Shown in pieces: positions 23,691 through 32,142 of a stretch of 64,000 nucleotides of DNA. The position numbers and the translations under genes were made by a program. Below the pieces are notes generated by a model, which saw nothing but the letters and a program-made list of their open reading frames with translations, ran no database searches and was not told where the DNA came from. How positions within the stretch are numbered: position 1 is the stretch's first letter; each line of letters starts with the position of its first letter. Location: contig NZ_JACHIO010000009.1 of NCBI RefSeq assembly GCF_014203225.1, positions 62,001 to 126,000 of the forward strand. Reading direction: 5' to 3'. The stretch comes from Granulicella mallensis. GTDB taxonomy: Bacteria > Acidobacteriota > Terriglobia > Terriglobales > Acidobacteriaceae.

Positions 23691-25997
23691 TATCAGCAAC
23701 AACAACGACTGCCCACACTGCCCATACGTAGTCCCTCCCCCACCAATCAGCGTTTCACTCCCCGGAGCAACAAACGTATTCGCCCCATCGTTCCAATCGC
23801 ACGTATCCGTCACCCGATACCAGTTCGTTCCGGTGGGAGGCGTAGGCAACGTGAAGTTCACGCTGCCTGACCACCCATTGAAGGCGATGTACATCGAGTT
23901 GGCATCGCCAAAAGAAGAACCGTTGACCGTATAGGCAATCGCATTGTTGCTGGTGTTGTCCCAGTAACTCGTATCAGCCACCGCGCCGCTCGGCTCATAC
24001 CAGACAAGCTGGCTGGAGCTGTACCAGGTCGCCGGCCGCAACGCCGGATGCGCCTTGCGAAACGCAATACTCCTCTGCGCAAAGTTGTAGAAGTTCGACT
24101 GGTCGCTGCTCCAGCTATAGTTCAGCCAATTAGCGGGCGAGTCGAGATTATAGGCATTGTTATTGCACTGCAGCGTCCGCAGATACTCATCGCCGCCCTG
24201 CATCAGCGGCGTTCCAGCCGATAACATCTCGAACGCCATACCCGTGCGCGCAGCACGGCGTTGATCTGCCGCCGCCCCTCCCTGGTCCCAACTGTAGTTC
24301 GTGCTGGTGCCGCCATCGGATGGCCCGTAGGGCCACGCCTGGCTATTGCTGGAGCCGTTGCAGGAGTAGACATCCTTCAGCGTCAAGCCATCGTGGATAT
24401 CAATAAAATTTGTAGAGTTCCAGGGCGCACGGCCGCTGGCCTGAAACAAGTTGGAAGAGCCCGAAAAGTCATTCGCATCCTGACCGATGGAGATCGTCAT
24501 ATTGCCAAGCTCGTTCTGTGCCTGACGCATACTATCCCTGAATACTCCATTCCACTCCGACCAACCCACTGGAAAGCCCCCAAGCTGATAAGAGTTGCCT
24601 CCGATCGCCCAGGGCTCGGCAAAGAGATCGACGCCACTGCCTCCCGCCGCCGGGCGCACCGTCAACTCCCGCAGAATGCGATTGACCGCGACGTTCGAGT
24701 CCTGCGCGTCGAAGTTATAGCCTCCACTCGGGCAGTTCGGAGCCGCAGCTTCGGCAGCCCCATTCAGACAGCTATTGGCCAGAACCGAAGCAAGGTCGAA
24801 GCGGAAGCCGTCCACGCCCATCGTGTTCGTCCAGTAGGCCAGCGAATCGACGATCAGGTTCTGAGCCACGGTGTTGTAGGTGTTGTAATTGCCGCCAACT
24901 CCAGTGTTGTCGTAGTAAAACTGATTGCCCGCGCTGAGCTCGTAGTAGGTCGTGTTATCCAGTCCACGCCAGGAAAGAATCGTCGCGGTGGTTGGGTCCG
25001 TGTTGCTCCAGGTGCCACCTTCAGCCGTGTGGTTGTAGACCACATCCATGTACACCTTGATGCCCGCATTGTGGAAGGTCTGCACCATCGCCTGAAACTC
25101 GGCAGTCGGTCCGCCCGGAGCCTTGTTGTAGGCATAGCGACGATCCGGAGCAAAGAAGTCCTCAGTCGAATATCCCCAGTAGTTCTGGTCTACATCCGAG
25201 TTCGGAACGACATCATTCTCGTCATTCTGCGTCTCCTGCACAGGCAGAAACTCAACCGCGGTAACACCAAGGCTCGCCAGATAGCTCGCCTTGAGCCCGG
25301 CGCCATAATAGGTGCCCTGGTAAGCCGTCGCGATGCTGGGGTCCTGCTTGGTCAGTCCCCGGACATTCACCTCATAGAGGACATCGTCCTTCTGCGCACG
25401 CGTCGGCTTGGTGCCGGTGCTCTGTCCGCTGGCCGCCAACACAACGCCCTTGGAAGCATAGGTTCCGCTATCCATCGTCCGGTACAAAGATCCCGACGCG
25501 AAGATATTGCCGTTCTGGTTCGAAGCATTGAGCGGGTCCTGGCTGATCTCCAGCGCATAGGGGTCCAGCAGCAGCTTATTCGGATTGAAGCGGTTGCCGT
25601 TCGCATCGACATCCGATACAAAACCCGCCGAAGACCCTTTCGTCCAGCTCGTACTGTAGGGCCAGTTCGGTCCCCAGGCGCGATAGCCGTAATAGACCGT
25701 CCCGGTAATCCCGGCGGACTGAATCGCGGAGACCGGTACCGTCACCGCCCAGACGCCACTGCCTGCCACGCTTAGAACATAGGTAGCGGACTCCTGGACC
25801 CCGTACCCAGCGGAATAAAGATAGAGCACCATGCGGGTAGCCTGAGAGGAGTAGACGCGAAAGGTAATGTCAGTCTGGGACGAGTTATAGCTTGCACCGA
25901 GGCTCATACTATTGATCGCCGCATGAGCGGGCGTCATCAGAACGGCGAGGCTGGCGCAGGCCAGCGCCAGGGTCACGAAAATCTTCGGACATTTCAT
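23682..25997 (-). CDS. Secreted isoamylase / glycogen debranching enzyme (GH13)
   Basis: The product is 771 aa with a signal peptide (FVTLALACASLAVLMTPAHA). An N-terminal CBM48-like domain (residues about 30-150) precedes the GH13 barrel. Conserved regions are seen in order: VYMDVVYNHTAEGG, GFRFDLAS (nucleophile Asp), DLFAEPWAIGGNSYQLG (acid/base Glu) and NFIDIHDG (transition-state Asp). Length and layout fit bacterial secreted isoamylases, which hydrolyse alpha-1,6 branches in glycogen and amylopectin. Its end overlaps a family B repeat. It is monocistronic and divergent from fabI. Confidence 0.9.
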   Translation of the reverse strand: MKCPKIFVTLALACASLAVLMTPAHAAINSMSLGASYNSSQTDITFRVYSSQATRMVLYLYSAGYGVQESATYVLSVAGSGVWAVTVPVSAIQSAGITGTVYYGYRAWGPNWPYSTSWTKGSSAGFVSDVDANGNRFNPNKLLLDPYALEISQDPLNASNQNGNIFASGSLYRTMDSGTYASKGVVLAASGQSTGTKPTRAQKDDVLYEVNVRGLTKQDPSIATAYQGTYYGAGLKASYLASLGVTAVEFLPVQETQNDENDVVPNSDVDQNYWGYSTEDFFAPDRRYAYNKAPGGPTAEFQAMVQTFHNAGIKVYMDVVYNHTAEGGTWSNTDPTTATILSWRGLDNTTYYELSAGNQFYYDNTGVGGNYNTYNTVAQNLIVDSLAYWTNTMGVDGFRFDLASVLANSCLNGAAEAAAPNCPSGGYNFDAQDSNVAVNRILRELTVRPAAGGSGVDLFAEPWAIGGNSYQLGGFPVGWSEWNGVFRDSMRQAQNELGNMTISIGQDANDFSGSSNLFQASGRAPWNSTNFIDIHDGLTLKDVYSCNGSSNSQAWPYGPSDGGTSTNYSWDQGGAAADQRRAARTGMAFEMLSAGTPLMQGGDEYLRTLQCNNNAYNLDSPANWLNYSWSSDQSNFYNFAQRSIAFRKAHPALRPATWYSSSQLVWYEPSGAVADTSYWDNTSNNAIAYTVNGSSFGDANSMYIAFNGWSGSVNFTLPTPPTGTNWYRVTDTCDWNDGANTFVAPGSETLIGGGGTTYGQCGQSLLLLIAK

Positions 25998-26181
25998 TTT
26001 TGTCTATCTCCGTAAGCATGTGGTGGGGACTTCAACCACGCCGCACACACTGGAAGAACGGCCCGCATCAGCGCAATCTTTTCGCTCCCTTTTATGGCTC
26101 TTTTTTTCATCAACAGGCAAATTCCCTGTGTTCAAGCACTTGCAGCTTGTTTACCGCTCGGTGTACGGCTCAAGGTAACAG

Positions 26182-26207
26182 GCAGGAGGAGCCTCCCCTC
26201 CTCCTGC
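26182..26207 (+). promoter_or_regulatory. Hairpin in the fabI leader
   Basis: GCAGGAGGAG (26182-26191) pairs perfectly with CTCCTCCTGC (26198-26207). It lies about 80 bp upstream of fabI in the 290-bp gap between the divergent isoamylase and fabI genes. The AGGAGG arm mimics a Shine-Dalgarno sequence but has no ORF behind it. Its function is unknown; the rest of this gap shows nothing else I can support. Confidence 0.4.
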
Positions 26208-26287
26208 AGCAGACTCCGAACGCTGCTCTCAGTCCGCCAAACTGCTATCCTTAGCGTCGGATAAGTTCATCAAGGAGTTAGCAATAC

Positions 26288-27064
26288 ATGATCGACATGA
26301 AGGGTAAAGTGGCCGTCGTCTTCGGCCTCGCCAACAAACGCAGCATCGCCTATGCCATCGCCGAAAAGCTCGCCGCCGCCGGAGCCACCCTCGTTCTGGG
26401 CTACCAGTCGGAGCGGTTGAAGAAGGAAGCCGACGAGCTGATCGAGAGCCTCGGCCAGACCGGCACCGGCCGCACCATCCAGTGCGATGTCTCGCGGGAT
26501 GAAGAGATCGACAACGCCTTTGCAGAGATCAAAGCCGCCTTCCCGGCCATCCACACCGTCATCCACTCGGTAGCCTTCGCCCCCGCGGACGCCATCAAGA
26601 ACGACTTCCTCGAGACCAAGCGCGAAGACTTCCGCATCGCACACGATGTCAGCGTCTACTCCCTGATCGCCATCGCGCGCAGCGCAGCCCCGCTGATGAC
26701 CGAAGGCGGCTCGATCCTGACGCTCACCTACTACGGCAGCGAGAAGGTCTTCCCGAACTACAACGTAATGGGCGTCGCCAAGGCCGCGCTCGAAGCCACG
26801 GTACGCTACCTCGCCGCCTCACTCGGCAACAAGGGCATCCGCGTAAACGCCGTCTCCGCCGGCCCGATCAAAACCCTGGCCGCACGCGGCATCGGCGACT
26901 TCAACACCATCCTGGACGCCGTTACCCAGCGTGCTCCTCTGCATCGCAACGTTGAACAAGCCGAGGTAGGCAACACAGCGTTGTTCCTCTCCAGCGACCT
27001 CGCCAGCGGCATTACGGGCGAGATCACCTACGTGGATTGCGGCTTCAACATCACCGGAATCTAA
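26288..27064 (+). CDS. fabI: Enoyl-[acyl-carrier-protein] reductase FabI
   Basis: FabI carries out the last reduction of each type II fatty acid elongation cycle using NAD(P)H. The 258-aa product has the FabI pattern: GKVAVVFGLANKRSIAYAIAEKL (nucleotide binding, with N-K-R-S-I) and the Y-x6-K catalytic pair in YYGSEKVFPNYNVMGVAKAAL. It ends AVSAGPIKTLAARGI and DVGFNITGI-like YVDCGFNITGI. A strong ribosome binding site AAGGAG lies 11 bases before the ATG. Alone among its neighbours; no other fab genes are in view. Confidence 0.95.
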   Translation: MIDMKGKVAVVFGLANKRSIAYAIAEKLAAAGATLVLGYQSERLKKEADELIESLGQTGTGRTIQCDVSRDEEIDNAFAEIKAAFPAIHTVIHSVAFAPADAIKNDFLETKREDFRIAHDVSVYSLIAIARSAAPLMTEGGSILTLTYYGSEKVFPNYNVMGVAKAALEATVRYLAASLGNKGIRVNAVSAGPIKTLAARGIGDFNTILDAVTQRAPLHRNVEQAEVGNTALFLSSDLASGITGEITYVDCGFNITGI

Positions 27065-27074
27065 GAGCTCTTGC

Positions 27075-27356
27075 CGTGGGCTTTGGCCGTTGCTTTTGCC
27101 TTTGCAGTTCTAGTTGTCATTCCCGCAGGGAATCTGCTTCTGCTTCTGCTTCTGCTTCTGCTTTTGTCGTTGTTCTTGCTTTTCTGGTTGTCATTCCGAG
27201 GCGCAGCCGAGGAACCTGCTTCCTCCCGTTCTTCGTTCGTACCCCGAAGAAACGCAAGCAAAAGAACCTGCTTTCCCCCGCTTTTCACCTGTGCTGACAC
27301 AGGCAAAAAGCGGGAGAAAGCAGGTTCCTCACTTCGCTCAGAATGACAACTAGAAG
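27075..27356. repeat. REP-like repeat cluster with microsatellite tail, family A
   Basis: Two cores are present: GTTGTCATTCCCGCAGGGAATC near 27113, followed by a (CTTCTG)n run at about 27137-27160, and GTTGTCATTCCGAGGCGCAGCCGAGGAACC near 27186. An inverted partner GAAGCAGGTTCC-like AGCAGGTTCCTCAC ends near 27350 with CAGAATGACAAC. It fills the gap between the convergent fabI and ABC-F genes. Confidence 0.8.
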
Positions 27357-27375
27357 AACAACGGCAACGGAGCCC

Positions 27376-29202
27376 TTACCCCAGCTTCTCCGTCAGCTCC
27401 GCCCACCGCTCATACACCGTATCGTGCTCGGCCTGCGCGGCTTCCATCTCCGCTAACGCCGCCGTAAGCGCGGCAGCATCGGTAGCCACTGCCGGCTCAG
27501 CCAAACGATCATGCGCCGCCGCCATACGAGCATCGGCAGCATCCACCCGCGCCTCGATCCCATCGAACTCGCGCTGCTCCAGGTACGAGAGCTTCTTCTT
27601 CCCCCCCGAAGCCCCGCCCCCACGCTTCTCCGGAGCACTCGCTGTCTCCTGTTTGCTGTTCCCTTCTTCCTGTTCCTTCCACTCTTCCCACTGCGAGTAG
27701 TCGGCAAAGATCCTCGACCGTCCCTTGCCATCCAGGCCCAGCACCGTATTCGATACACGATCCAGCATGTAGCGATCGTGCGTCACCAGCACCAGCGCCC
27801 CCGTGAACTCCAGCAACGACTCTTCCAGAATCTCCAGCGTAGGAATATCGAGATCGTTCGTAGGCTCGTCGAGCATCAGGACATCGGCAGGCTGCAGCAT
27901 CAGCCGCGCAATCAACACGCGCGCCCGCTCACCGCCGCTCAGTCGATCGACCGGCTGATTCAACTGGTCGCCCGAAAACAGGAACTTCGCCGCATAGCTC
28001 GCCACATGTACCACGCGGTCCTGGTAGACCACCGAATCGGAGTCCGGCGCAAGCGACCGCCGCAGCGTCAACGAAGGGTCAATCTCACGCATCTGAGAAA
28101 AGTAAACGATGCGCAGTGCATTCGCCCGCTTCACCGTCCCGGCACTCGCCGGCAACTCACCCGACATCGCACGCAGAATCGTCGTCTTGCCGCTACCGTT
28201 CGGGCCCACGAGCCCAAGCTTCATCCCGTTGGTCAGGCCGAAGTTCACACCGCCGACGATCTCGCGTCCGCCCAGCGTAATCGAAACACCTTCCATCTCG
28301 ATGAGCCGCTTGGTCTGCCGGTCGGTCGCCGCAAACTCGATGCCCGCCGACGACGTGCGCGTCCGCGCATCCACCTCGGCCAGCTTGCCGATCAGCTCAT
28401 GGGCGTTGTCGATCCGGGCCTTGGCCTTGGTCGCACGCGCCTTCGGTCCACGCCGCAGCCAATCGATCTCCGTCTTCACCCGGTTCCGCAGGCCCTCCTG
28501 CATCTTCGTCTGCGACTCCATGTACTGCTCGCGGCCCTCCAGGAACTTGGAGTACGTCCCGCGCACCCGCAGCACACCCTCCGCATACACCCGGCTCAGT
28601 TCAACAACCTCGCTAGCGGCATTCTCCAGAAAGTAGCGGTCATGCGTGACCACCACGCTGGCAAAGTTCGCCGCGCGCAGCATAGCCTCCAGCCACTCAA
28701 TTCCTTCGAGATCAAGATGGTTTGTCGGCTCATCGAGCAACAGCACATCGGGCTGCGTCACCATGGCCTCGGCGATCGCCAGGCGCTTCTTCCAGCCACC
28801 GCTCAGGCTCGCGGCCTCGGCGTCCATGCGCACATGGCTGTCCGCTCCATCGTCGGCAAACCCGGCGCGCCCCAGCGTCTCGCGCAGCCGCTGTTCGTGC
28901 TCATTTTCCGGCACATGCGCACGCTGCAGCGCCTTTTCCACCACGCTGCGCACGGTCGCGCCCTTGGCAAACTCGGAGATCTGCCGCACATAACCCACAC
29001 GCGCGCGCTTGCGCACGGCCAGTTCGCCTGTGTCGGGTTCTATATCCCCCGCCAGCACAGCAAGCAGGGTAGACTTACCAGCCCCATTCGGCCCAATCAG
29101 CCCAATGCGGTCGCCGTCGTTTACGGCAAAAGAGATCTTTTCAAAGAGGGGCGTCGCGCCAAAGCGTTTCGACACGCCCTGAGCATTCAAAATCGGCGGC
29201 AT
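27376..29202 (-). CDS. ABC-F family ATPase (Uup-like)
   Basis: The product is 608 aa from the ATG at 29202 (MPPILNAQGVSKRFG); an in-frame ATG at 29292 adds unconserved residues. It has two ABC domains with Walker A GPNGAGKSTLL and GPNGSGKTTIL, signatures LSGGWKKRLAIAEAM and LSGGERARVLIARLM, and Walker B VLLLDEPTNHLDL and VLMLDEPTNDLDI. The linker (SKFLEGREQYMESQ) and a C-terminal Lys-rich coiled coil match Uup. There are no membrane segments; ABC-F proteins act on ribosomes or, for Uup, also on DNA intermediates. Confidence 0.9.
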   Translation of the reverse strand: MPPILNAQGVSKRFGATPLFEKISFAVNDGDRIGLIGPNGAGKSTLLAVLAGDIEPDTGELAVRKRARVGYVRQISEFAKGATVRSVVEKALQRAHVPENEHEQRLRETLGRAGFADDGADSHVRMDAEAASLSGGWKKRLAIAEAMVTQPDVLLLDEPTNHLDLEGIEWLEAMLRAANFASVVVTHDRYFLENAASEVVELSRVYAEGVLRVRGTYSKFLEGREQYMESQTKMQEGLRNRVKTEIDWLRRGPKARATKAKARIDNAHELIGKLAEVDARTRTSSAGIEFAATDRQTKRLIEMEGVSITLGGREIVGGVNFGLTNGMKLGLVGPNGSGKTTILRAMSGELPASAGTVKRANALRIVYFSQMREIDPSLTLRRSLAPDSDSVVYQDRVVHVASYAAKFLFSGDQLNQPVDRLSGGERARVLIARLMLQPADVLMLDEPTNDLDIPTLEILEESLLEFTGALVLVTHDRYMLDRVSNTVLGLDGKGRSRIFADYSQWEEWKEQEEGNSKQETASAPEKRGGGASGGKKKLSYLEQREFDGIEARVDAADARMAAAHDRLAEPAVATDAAALTAALAEMEAAQAEHDTVYERWAELTEKLG

Positions 29203-29349
29203 ATCTACCAGTTTACCGGTCGCCGCACCTGTATTACTTTTCCGTGACGAAACCGTTATCCACAACGACGAAAATTCATTGGACAGTCCCAAACACAGGC
29301 TCTACCCTGCTCGCAGTTTCAGGTTTCACCAACCAGAATCGAGGCTCCT

Positions 29350-30330
29350 GTGAAGTACACGCCTTTCCGCATCGTCCTGCTCTCCCTCGCCGCCACCCTC
29401 CTAACCAGCGCAGCCCACTCCCAGACGATCATCACCGAACCCGACCAGGGCTTTACGCCGATCTACAACTTCATCAACACCGCCACCAGGACGCTCGACA
29501 TGACCATGTACGAGCTCGTCGACACGACGGCAGAGAAAGATCTCGCCGCGCTCGCCAAGAAGGGTGTCACCGTCCGCGTCATTCTCGACCAGAATCTTGA
29601 GAAGAGCAGCAACACCACGGCCTATAACTACCTCAACGAAAACGGCGTTTCGGTCCACTGGGCGAACCCCACCTACTCCGCGACCCACCAGAAGACCATC
29701 ACCGTCGACGGCGACTCTTCGATGATCCTCACGGCAAACCTCACCAGTGAGTACTACTCGACCACCCGCGACTTCGCCGTCATCGACACCAACCAGACCA
29801 ACGTCGCCGCCATCGAGAAGGTCTTCAACGCCGACTTCACCAACGCCACCGTCACCCCCAGCACGGCCTACAGCCTCATCTGGAGCCCGACCGATTCCAG
29901 CACCGATCTCGTGGCCATCATCAATGGTGCAACCCAAAGCCTGACCGTCGAAAATGAAGAGATGAGCGACTCCACCATCGTCACCGCTCTGGAGAACGCA
30001 GCCAAGCGCGGCGTCGTCGTAAAGGTCATCATGACCAACGACGACAACGAGTACGAGAGCGAGTTCAACGCCCTCAACAAGGCCGGCGTACAGATCCGCA
30101 CCTACAAGGACACCTCCACGACGCTCTACATCCACGCCAAGGTCATCCTCGCCGACTACGGTGTTAGCGGCGCGGAAAAGATCTTCGTCGGCTCGGAGAA
30201 CTTCTCCGTCGCCTCCCTCACGAAGAATCGCGAGCTGGGCCTGACGATGGCCACAGCCTCCATCCTCGAAACCTTCAACACCGTGCTCACCAGCGACTTC
30301 ACGGGCGGCACAGCCTGGACCACGACCTAG
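29350..30330 (+). CDS. Secreted phospholipase D-like protein (two HKD motifs)
   Basis: The product is 326 aa with a signal peptide (IVLLSLAATLLTSAAHS). Two HxKxxxxD motifs are present: THQKTITVDGDSSMILTANLT and IHAKVILADYGVSGAEKIFVGSENFS. Each is followed by the G/S-S/T-x-N-type stretch, as in PLD-superfamily hydrolases and nucleases. Likely extracytoplasmic phosphodiesterase; lipid or nucleic acid substrate cannot be told. A family B repeat begins immediately after the stop. Confidence 0.88.
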   Translation: MKYTPFRIVLLSLAATLLTSAAHSQTIITEPDQGFTPIYNFINTATRTLDMTMYELVDTTAEKDLAALAKKGVTVRVILDQNLEKSSNTTAYNYLNENGVSVHWANPTYSATHQKTITVDGDSSMILTANLTSEYYSTTRDFAVIDTNQTNVAAIEKVFNADFTNATVTPSTAYSLIWSPTDSSTDLVAIINGATQSLTVENEEMSDSTIVTALENAAKRGVVVKVIMTNDDNEYESEFNALNKAGVQIRTYKDTSTTLYIHAKVILADYGVSGAEKIFVGSENFSVASLTKNRELGLTMATASILETFNTVLTSDFTGGTAWTTT

Positions 30331-30334
30331 CCGT

Positions 30335-30625
30335 TACTTCGTTGAAGAACCAGCGTTACCCCATAGCGCGAAGCGCAAACCGTGACGCTTTAGCGTCGCG
30401 GGACGGAGGGAGCCGTAGCCTTCAGGCTACGGAATTAGAGGCTTAGCGAAGATGTGGCCTTTAGGCCCGGGCCTTCTTTCAGCTGCGAACAAAAGGCCCG
30501 GGGCTAAAGCCCGATTCTCGCCTGCCCTTGATTCCGTAGCCTAAAGGCTACGGCTCCCTCCGTCTCCCTGATGCTTCAGCATCAGGGAACGCGCTTCGCG
30601 CTGTGCTGAAACGTCAGGGTTTGCG
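30335..30625. repeat. Palindrome-chain repeat, family B (copy 2)
   Basis: The copy begins GTTGAAGAACCAGCGTTACCC, then GCGCGAAGCGC, GACGCTTTAGCGTC and GCCGTAGCCTTCAGGCTACGG. It continues with the GGCCTTTAGGCCCGGGCC centre and returns through GCCCGGGGCTAAAGCCC, CCGTAGCCTAAAGGCTACGG, CTGATGCTTCAGCATCAGG and GCGCTTCGCGC. The two halves are roughly inverse complements, so the whole unit could fold back on itself. Confidence 0.9.
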
Positions 30626-30667
30626 CTTTGAGCTATGGCGAACACGGCCAGGTCAGGTCGTAGAGGG

Positions 30668-31342
30668 TCAGGCTTTATACATCACCCTGATCTCCGGCTG
30701 GTTGCTGTCGGCGAGATGCAGGAACCTCATGCAGCCGTGCAGAAGAGTCAGCGCTACGATCACCAGAAACAGGAGCGGCCAGATGATCAGATGCCGCCGT
30801 ATGCGACGCCGCCCCGACATTAACGCTGCGACGGCCAGTATCTCGGCCGCGGCGCTCCCCGACGAGTAATTGTTGACCGGCGGAGGCGGATATCCTGGCT
30901 GCCCATAGGGCGGCGGCGGGCCGTTATAGCCTCCCGAAGGAGGGGGATAATTCGGAGGGTAGCCCGTGCCATACACGGGTGCACCGTAGCTCGCACCAGG
31001 CGTGGCGCTTGGCCCTCCACCATAGACAGGCCGATAGCCGCCCTGCCCCGAGGGCGGAGGTGGCGAAGGCGGTGGCGGGTAGCCTTGCGGTGGATAACCT
31101 GCCCCTTGCTGCGGCGAATAGCCCGGTGCGGGAGGATAGCCTGGCGCCGTTGGATATCCAGATGCCGTTGGATATCCCGGCACAACCGGATAGCCCTGCG
31201 GATAGGCTCCAGCAGCCGATGGTGGTGCCTGTGGTCGCACTGGAGGCTGGTACGCCGGGGTTGCGACCGTCTCCCACGCCGGCGGCGCTTCCTTGGACAG
31301 CGTCGACTCGCCCTCTTCAGGCCTCTTCGATTCCTCGCTCAT
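30668..31342 (-). CDS. Pro/Gly/Tyr-rich membrane protein
   Basis: The product is 224 aa from ATG 31342. About 130 residues are a disordered repeat of the type GYPxAPGYP (for example PGYPTASGYPTAPGYPPAPGY), followed by a basic stretch (SGRRRIRRHL) and one C-terminal membrane segment (IIWPLLFLVIVALTLLHGC). No family assignment. Such tails often mediate protein-protein or wall contacts, which is inference. It lies 47 bp before the next gene in the same direction, together with two further small genes. Confidence 0.7.
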   Translation of the reverse strand: MSEESKRPEEGESTLSKEAPPAWETVATPAYQPPVRPQAPPSAAGAYPQGYPVVPGYPTASGYPTAPGYPPAPGYSPQQGAGYPPQGYPPPPSPPPPSGQGGYRPVYGGGPSATPGASYGAPVYGTGYPPNYPPPSGGYNGPPPPYGQPGYPPPPVNNYSSGSAAAEILAVAALMSGRRRIRRHLIIWPLLFLVIVALTLLHGCMRFLHLADSNQPEIRVMYKA

Positions 31343-31392
31343 CAATCCTCACTCTTTCGTCGAGAAGAATCCAGCGTGGCCCGGTACCTGTA

Positions 31393-31701
31393 CTACTCCA
31401 GATCGAAATCCCGCATCGGCCTCTCGCCCAGAGGCGACTCCTTGGCCTTCTTCACAGCCTCGGCAAACCGCTTCGCCATCAGGTCGTCCTTGTTCTTCTC
31501 CGCCTGCACCGAATGCGCGAAGAGCGACTCCCGGCGGGCATCCGACTCCTTCAGCGCCTTGGCCGCCGCGCCGAAGTCCTCGAACGTCTTCTTGCGCTGG
31601 GCCGAGGTATGCGCAATCACCGAGCGCGTCACCGGATCGATCTTCAAGATTCCACTGCAGTCCGGACACGTCACTTCAAACGCCTGATCGCTTAGTCCCA
31701 T
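31393..31701 (-). CDS. Small CxxC protein of unknown function
   Basis: The product is 102 aa from the ATG at 31701 (MGLSDQAFEVTCPDCSGILKIDP). Only one CPDC knuckle is seen, so a full zinc ribbon would need a second protomer. The rest is a Lys/Ala/Glu-rich helix (QRKKTFEDFGAAAKALKESDARRESLFAHSVQAEKNKDDLMAKRFAEAVKKAKE), likely coiled coil. It sits between the Pro-rich membrane protein gene and the superinfection-immunity-like gene, all in one direction. Confidence 0.7.
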   Translation of the reverse strand: MGLSDQAFEVTCPDCSGILKIDPVTRSVIAHTSAQRKKTFEDFGAAAKALKESDARRESLFAHSVQAEKNKDDLMAKRFAEAVKKAKESPLGERPMRDFDLE

Positions 31702-31724
31702 CGCAAAACACCTCGATGGACATT

Positions 31725-31949
31725 TTAGAACCGGCGCGGCTGCATCGGCGAATAAGCGTAGACATACTTGGGCTCGCTGCGGAACGCCCAAATCAGGGCG
31801 ACGATCCATCCGATCACCGTCCAGCCGAGAAACAGGTTCAGCAGAAAGATACCGACAACGCTCCGCGAACCGCGCAACGCCGCGACGATCGTGGGAAGAA
31901 AGTGAATGGCTCCAAACGGAAGAAGGCACAACGCGAAAAGAACGTGCAT
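31725..31949 (-). CDS. Superinfection immunity family membrane protein
   Basis: The product is 74 aa with two membrane segments (LFALCLLPFGAIHFLPTIVAAL and VVGIFLLNLFLGWTVIGWIVALIWAF). The motif P-T-I-V-A...R-x-x-x-x-x-G-I-F-L-L-N-L-F-L-G-W-T-x-I-G-W is that of the Imm_superinfect family named after phage T4 Imm. Chromosomal copies are widespread and their function is mostly untested. It is the first gene of a three-gene run. Confidence 0.8.
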   Translation of the reverse strand: MHVLFALCLLPFGAIHFLPTIVAALRGSRSVVGIFLLNLFLGWTVIGWIVALIWAFRSEPKYVYAYSPMQPRRF

Positions 31950-32027
31950 GACGTAAAACCTCTCTGGAAGCTGTTACGTATTCCCAACGATTGTAGTTCC
32001 ATCCAGCATCAGCAGATCGTACAGCGA

Positions 32028-32108
32028 AGTCGTTGCCGTTGCCTGTTTTTCGCCGTCATCCTGAGCGGTACGCGAAGGACCCCCGCATTTTGTACGATTC
32101 CAGAGGAA
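32028..32108. repeat. CGTCATCCTGAG repeat, family C (copy 1)
   Basis: TTGCCGTTGCCTGTTTTTCGCC leads into GTCATCCTGAGCGGTACGC and GAAGGACCCCCGCATT. The same order (GTT-rich run, CGTCATCCTGAG core, GAAGGACCCCCGCAT) recurs near 37065, 56820, 58340 and 59720. It lies in the 190-bp gap between bshC and the superinfection-immunity-like gene. Confidence 0.75.
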
Positions 32109-32142
32109 AAGCACGCTGCCCAGACCAGCAATCTACAAAACC

